Part shown: positions 61,597 to 64,000 of the stretch, piece by piece
How the letters are laid out: each line of letters opens with the position of its first letter
Numbering within the stretch: position 1 is the first letter of the stretch
DNA from: Oligoflexia bacterium
GTDB lineage: Bacteria > Bdellovibrionota > Bdellovibrionia > JABDDW01
Length of the DNA: 64,000 bases
NCBI GenBank assembly: GCA_034439615.1
Contig: JAWXAT010000008.1
Span: forward strand, 36,620 to 100,619
Reading direction: 5' to 3'
Notes under the pieces: model-generated
What the model saw: the letters and a program-made list of their open reading frames with translations, nothing else
What the model was told of the DNA's origin: nothing
The model's database searches: none
Translations under genes and position numbers: made by a program

Positions 61597-62133
61597 CTAT
61601 TTTGTGTTGCGTGTCAAAAATTCTACAATATGGCAGAAACGGCTTAAAAATTGTGATTCATATTTAGTGTAAACGTTTTCTAAAGCTAAGAGGGCATCAG
61701 GATTTAACGTCATTGGTTCACCCTGATCAATCATGATTGTTTCATAAACATCTGGCGTTGATTCAAACATTGTTTGGTCAAATCCAAACTCACTTTTAAC
61801 TCCTTTTTTCACTAGCCGCTGTTCAAATTTGGGAGGATTCAGCTTTTCTTTAAGGAATTCACTTTCAAAACGTATGCAGCGGCATAATCGAATATGCAGA
61901 ATTGCCAATTGGCCGATTAAAGCTGATCTTGAAGGTGTGTCGTCACCAAACTCATCAGCAAAAAGATTGTATGCCTGTTCGTAGGTTATATCGTCCATTG
62001 ATGTTGAGTACTTTTCAAATATACCGTGCTTAGTCGAGTTCTGACACGAAATTGCTTTTCCTTTGGCAGTTTTTACTCCTCCATTTTTTCCGTTGATAGG
62101 GCTTGTTTCTGATCGTTTGTCTAATGCATCCAT
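61597..62133 (-). CDS. Mobile-element protein of unknown function
   Basis: 178 residues. The start includes GGVKTAKGKAISCQNSTKHGIF, a pattern (G.KT.eGKa.S..NalKHG) common in small proteins of mobile elements and transposon neighbourhoods. The rest is helical. It overlaps the Rep-like gene by 13 bp. Function is unknown. Confidence 0.6.
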   Translation of the reverse strand: MDALDKRSETSPINGKNGGVKTAKGKAISCQNSTKHGIFEKYSTSMDDITYEQAYNLFADEFGDDTPSRSALIGQLAILHIRLCRCIRFESEFLKEKLNPPKFEQRLVKKGVKSEFGFDQTMFESTPDVYETIMIDQGEPMTLNPDALLALENVYTKYESQFLSRFCHIVEFLTRNTK

Positions 62134-63113
62134 GTTTTAACCTCCTGTGGTTTGATGAATGTTTCTATTTTGTTTTTAAAAAGTTGTGATGGCTGGATAG
62201 TCCAATTTTCAATCTTAAGTAGCTTTGAAAAATCACGATCAAAATTACGTGACTGATTCATTATTTTTTTTGCACTATAAAACCCGTCACGTTCGAGATT
62301 GTGTTTGAATGCAGCAAAGCGTTGAGATTGCTCTGTGTTAATAGGTAAATCAGTGAACCGTGCGTTTAATCCAACAAGTGCTTCAAAATGCAAACCCTCT
62401 GCAACCACTTTGGGAATGTCCATTATTGATCGTGACGGAAGTTTTGTTTTTCCTAGCCGGAGTTCAATGCGAGTGAATTGATCTGCTAGATTTTCTTTTT
62501 TTGCTTTGTCATAGATTTCAATTTTCTCATCACCTTTGCCAATAATTAAGCCCGTACGGCTTCCGCTTTCGTCTATAAAAGCAAGCGAACTTCTTTTGTT
62601 TTTAATATCTAACATTTGTGTTAATGAAGAAAATGAACATGCAAAATCAAGATTTAGATCAAGCCTTGATACTTTTGCATTTATCAGTGAATCGTTTGGT
62701 ATAACTGAACTAACAAAAGTATAATAGTTTTGCCAAGTCATAAATTTATTTGGATTAGAAATCAGTCCTGTAATATCAGATTCGCCATAGCCAAGTTTTA
62801 AATGAATTTGATTTGAATCCGAACTGACAGCTAAATATGGCTTGCGATCTTTAAGAAATACACGCTTGATCGTATATCTGAATTGTTTTGCCAGCATCCG
62901 AATTTGATCAATGGGAATCGGTTCGACAAAATATGCATTGAGCTTATCAATTCCAGCACCGAGCACCTTTGGATGGCTGTTGATTGACGAAGGTTTCACC
63001 CTTAATACCCTGTCGTTTACATTTTTTAGAATCTTAAAAAAAGATGCCATTGATTGACGACAATCACATAATGTATTTAATTTGCAGATAGGGCATAGCT
63101 CCGTAACATTCAT
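62121..63113 (-). CDS. Rep-like replication initiation protein
   Basis: 330 residues. An N-terminal CPIC...LCDC pair may bind metal. A central AKVSRLDLNLDF and later KIEIYDKAKKENLADQFTRIELRLGKTK match the rolling-circle replication initiation pattern (Rep_trans-like). No classical HUH motif is seen, so the call is moderate. It suggests that the right-hand element can replicate after excision. Confidence 0.55.
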   Translation of the reverse strand: MNVTELCPICKLNTLCDCRQSMASFFKILKNVNDRVLRVKPSSINSHPKVLGAGIDKLNAYFVEPIPIDQIRMLAKQFRYTIKRVFLKDRKPYLAVSSDSNQIHLKLGYGESDITGLISNPNKFMTWQNYYTFVSSVIPNDSLINAKVSRLDLNLDFACSFSSLTQMLDIKNKRSSLAFIDESGSRTGLIIGKGDEKIEIYDKAKKENLADQFTRIELRLGKTKLPSRSIMDIPKVVAEGLHFEALVGLNARFTDLPINTEQSQRFAAFKHNLERDGFYSAKKIMNQSRNFDRDFSKLLKIENWTIQPSQLFKNKIETFIKPQEVKTWMH

Positions 63114-63148
63114 GGAGCCTAGTAAAGCATTGTTAAACTAAACGAACT

Positions 63149-64000
63149 TCACACCCCAATGACAGTAGTTGGGTATGAAATGGCATGCCCTATGCTAATT
63201 TCTTTGCTTGTAAGGTCAAACTGAAAGGATTCAAGTTGTTTCCAAATATCAAACTTTGAAAATTGATCTGGCTCTTTTGTTGGTGTATCGAGTAAATGTT
63301 CAACAAGATAATCACAAGCTCGAATAAACGGGTATTTTTCCTTTAGTTTCTTTACGTGGGGCTTGATAACATTGCGATAGCTTGATGCATCCGTAATCAT
63401 TCCCTTCGCAACTAATATTTCTAATGTCAATTCAACCGGGGATTTGAATTTATTAAGAAGCAACTCTGGATAACCTTCCGGTAATCCCCAAGTCACATTA
63501 ACCGCACGAATATAATCTTTGCGTTGGCTAATTTCATTCATTGTACTTATTATTTTAATGCATTCGAAAATTTCAGTATAGTAATAGTCAATTTTCCAGT
63601 AGCCGTATCGTCTTGGTTGGCGTTTTATTTGACCAGCTATGCTTTGCGAAATTTTTTCTAAAACTAAAATAGATTTTTTTCGTACGTTAGCATTATCACT
63701 TACTTGTCCAAATCGGCTTCTGGCAATAAGATCAGTTGTAATTAAGCATGCAAGATAGCGTGGACTTAATCTTACAAGTTCAGCAATTTTTTCTGAATCC
63801 GAAGTAATAAGACAAACGATTTCCTTAATAGCTAGTTTTGCTCTTACGCGTGGTAAAACGAATCGTTTAACAGAATCAGCAGACTTGCGAACAGCATTTT
63901 TAGCAAATTCGTCGTATTGATCACCGTATTTTGATTTGTTAAATGCAAGGGCAGGGTCCATCGACATTAGGAATTTTGAATTCTGTTGATCAATAATAGA
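63149..64000 (-). CDS. Hypothetical protein, 5' end outside the window
   Basis: The frame is open from 64000 to the stop at 63149. A Met lies at 63967 (MSMDPALAFNK), but codons upstream are also open (SIIDQQNSKFL), so the real start is probably outside. The protein is mostly helical with many basic residues. No family is recognised. It belongs to the second element. Confidence 0.5.
   Translation of the reverse strand, partial: SIIDQQNSKFLMSMDPALAFNKSKYGDQYDEFAKNAVRKSADSVKRFVLPRVRAKLAIKEIVCLITSDSEKIAELVRLSPRYLACLITTDLIARSRFGQVSDNANVRKKSILVLEKISQSIAGQIKRQPRRYGYWKIDYYYTEIFECIKIISTMNEISQRKDYIRAVNVTWGLPEGYPELLLNKFKSPVELTLEILVAKGMITDASSYRNVIKPHVKKLKEKYPFIRACDYLVEHLLDTPTKEPDQFSKFDIWKQLESFQFDLTSKEISIGHAISYPTTVIGV

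Larger units (their letters stand above)
59882..64000. mobile_element. Second element right of the ICE (partial)
   Basis: A large serine recombinase, an excisionase-like HTH protein, a small protein of a type common on mobile DNA and a Rep-like protein are all on the minus strand, with gaps of 26 bp or less up to the Rep-like gene. They form an element that continues past the window. It abuts tRNA-Asp on its left, which suggests that it also used this tRNA region before the ICE arrived between them. Confidence 0.5.

Noticed and set aside
1..64000. CRISPR array
   Set aside because: No regularly spaced repeats with unique spacers were seen; the GCTTCTT sets are too short and close.
1..64000. 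Insertion sequences
   Set aside because: No transposase gene or terminal inverted repeats with target duplication were noticed; recombinases seen are a tyrosine integrase and a large serine recombinase.

Overview
The window comes from a Gram-negative bacterium. Gene content and order (Tol system, FtsEX-EnvC-like-CtpA, two ArsA-type ATPases in tandem, Ppx/GppA with an HD domain, a TPR protein ending in a winged helix, tig, clpP-clpX-lon) fit a predatory-type lineage such as Bdellovibrionota. That assignment rests on family knowledge and was not tested by search. No rRNA lies in the window.

Bases 1-28304 are chromosomal backbone. On the minus strand run a secreted zinc metalloprotease lipoprotein, a small exported protein, a membrane protein, a glycerophosphodiesterase and tolQ-tolR-tolA-tolB (tolB is cut by the window edge). 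On the plus strand follow ftsE-ftsX-envC-like-ctpA (division and peptidoglycan hydrolysis), two ArsA-like ATPases, a TPR lipoprotein, an EI24-like membrane protein, a glutamate-cysteine ligase and ppx/gppA. Minus-strand tig and pepA interrupt this set. Then come clpP, clpX and lon (proteostasis), a TPR/winged-helix regulator, a small exported protein, tRNA-Val and tRNA-Asp.

Bases 28291-59898 are an integrative conjugative element (ICE) of about 31.6 kb inserted in the 3' end of tRNA-Asp. A 17-bp direct repeat (CGTACACCCCGCCATTT) marks both ends, and triple GCTTCTT repeats, probably integrase arm sites, lie just inside each end. The left part is a defence island. It holds a seven-gene type I restriction operon with a SIR2-like DUF4917 protein and a membrane-anchored protein inserted between hsdS and hsdR, a truncated TIR gene, a GHKL ATPase plus STAS-like/winged-helix pair, and a short type II CBASS operon (DUF2188 protein, patatin phospholipase, CD-NTase, lone E2 with a Cys-rich tail). 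Perfect 17-bp palindromes sit at the same offset on the predicted -10 boxes of the STAS-like gene and of the CBASS operon, which suggests co-regulation. Related palindromes flank the hsd promoter.

The right part is the transfer module: a methyltransferase-sensor kinase-sigma54 activator operon, and a divergent type IV secretion operon (VirB2, B3, B4, B5, B6, B8, B9, B10, VirD4, lipoprotein, Replic_Relax protein) behind a recognisable sigma54 promoter with upstream TTGCC/GGCAA repeats. A 115-bp nested inverted repeat (candidate oriT), a probable PIN toxin module, an excisionase and a tyrosine integrase complete it. No canonical HUH relaxase is visible.

From 59882 to the right edge lies part of a second element: a large serine recombinase, a MerR/Xis-like HTH protein, a Rep-like protein and two unknown proteins. 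The last codons of the serine recombinase overlap attR, so insertion of the ICE rewrote its C-terminus.
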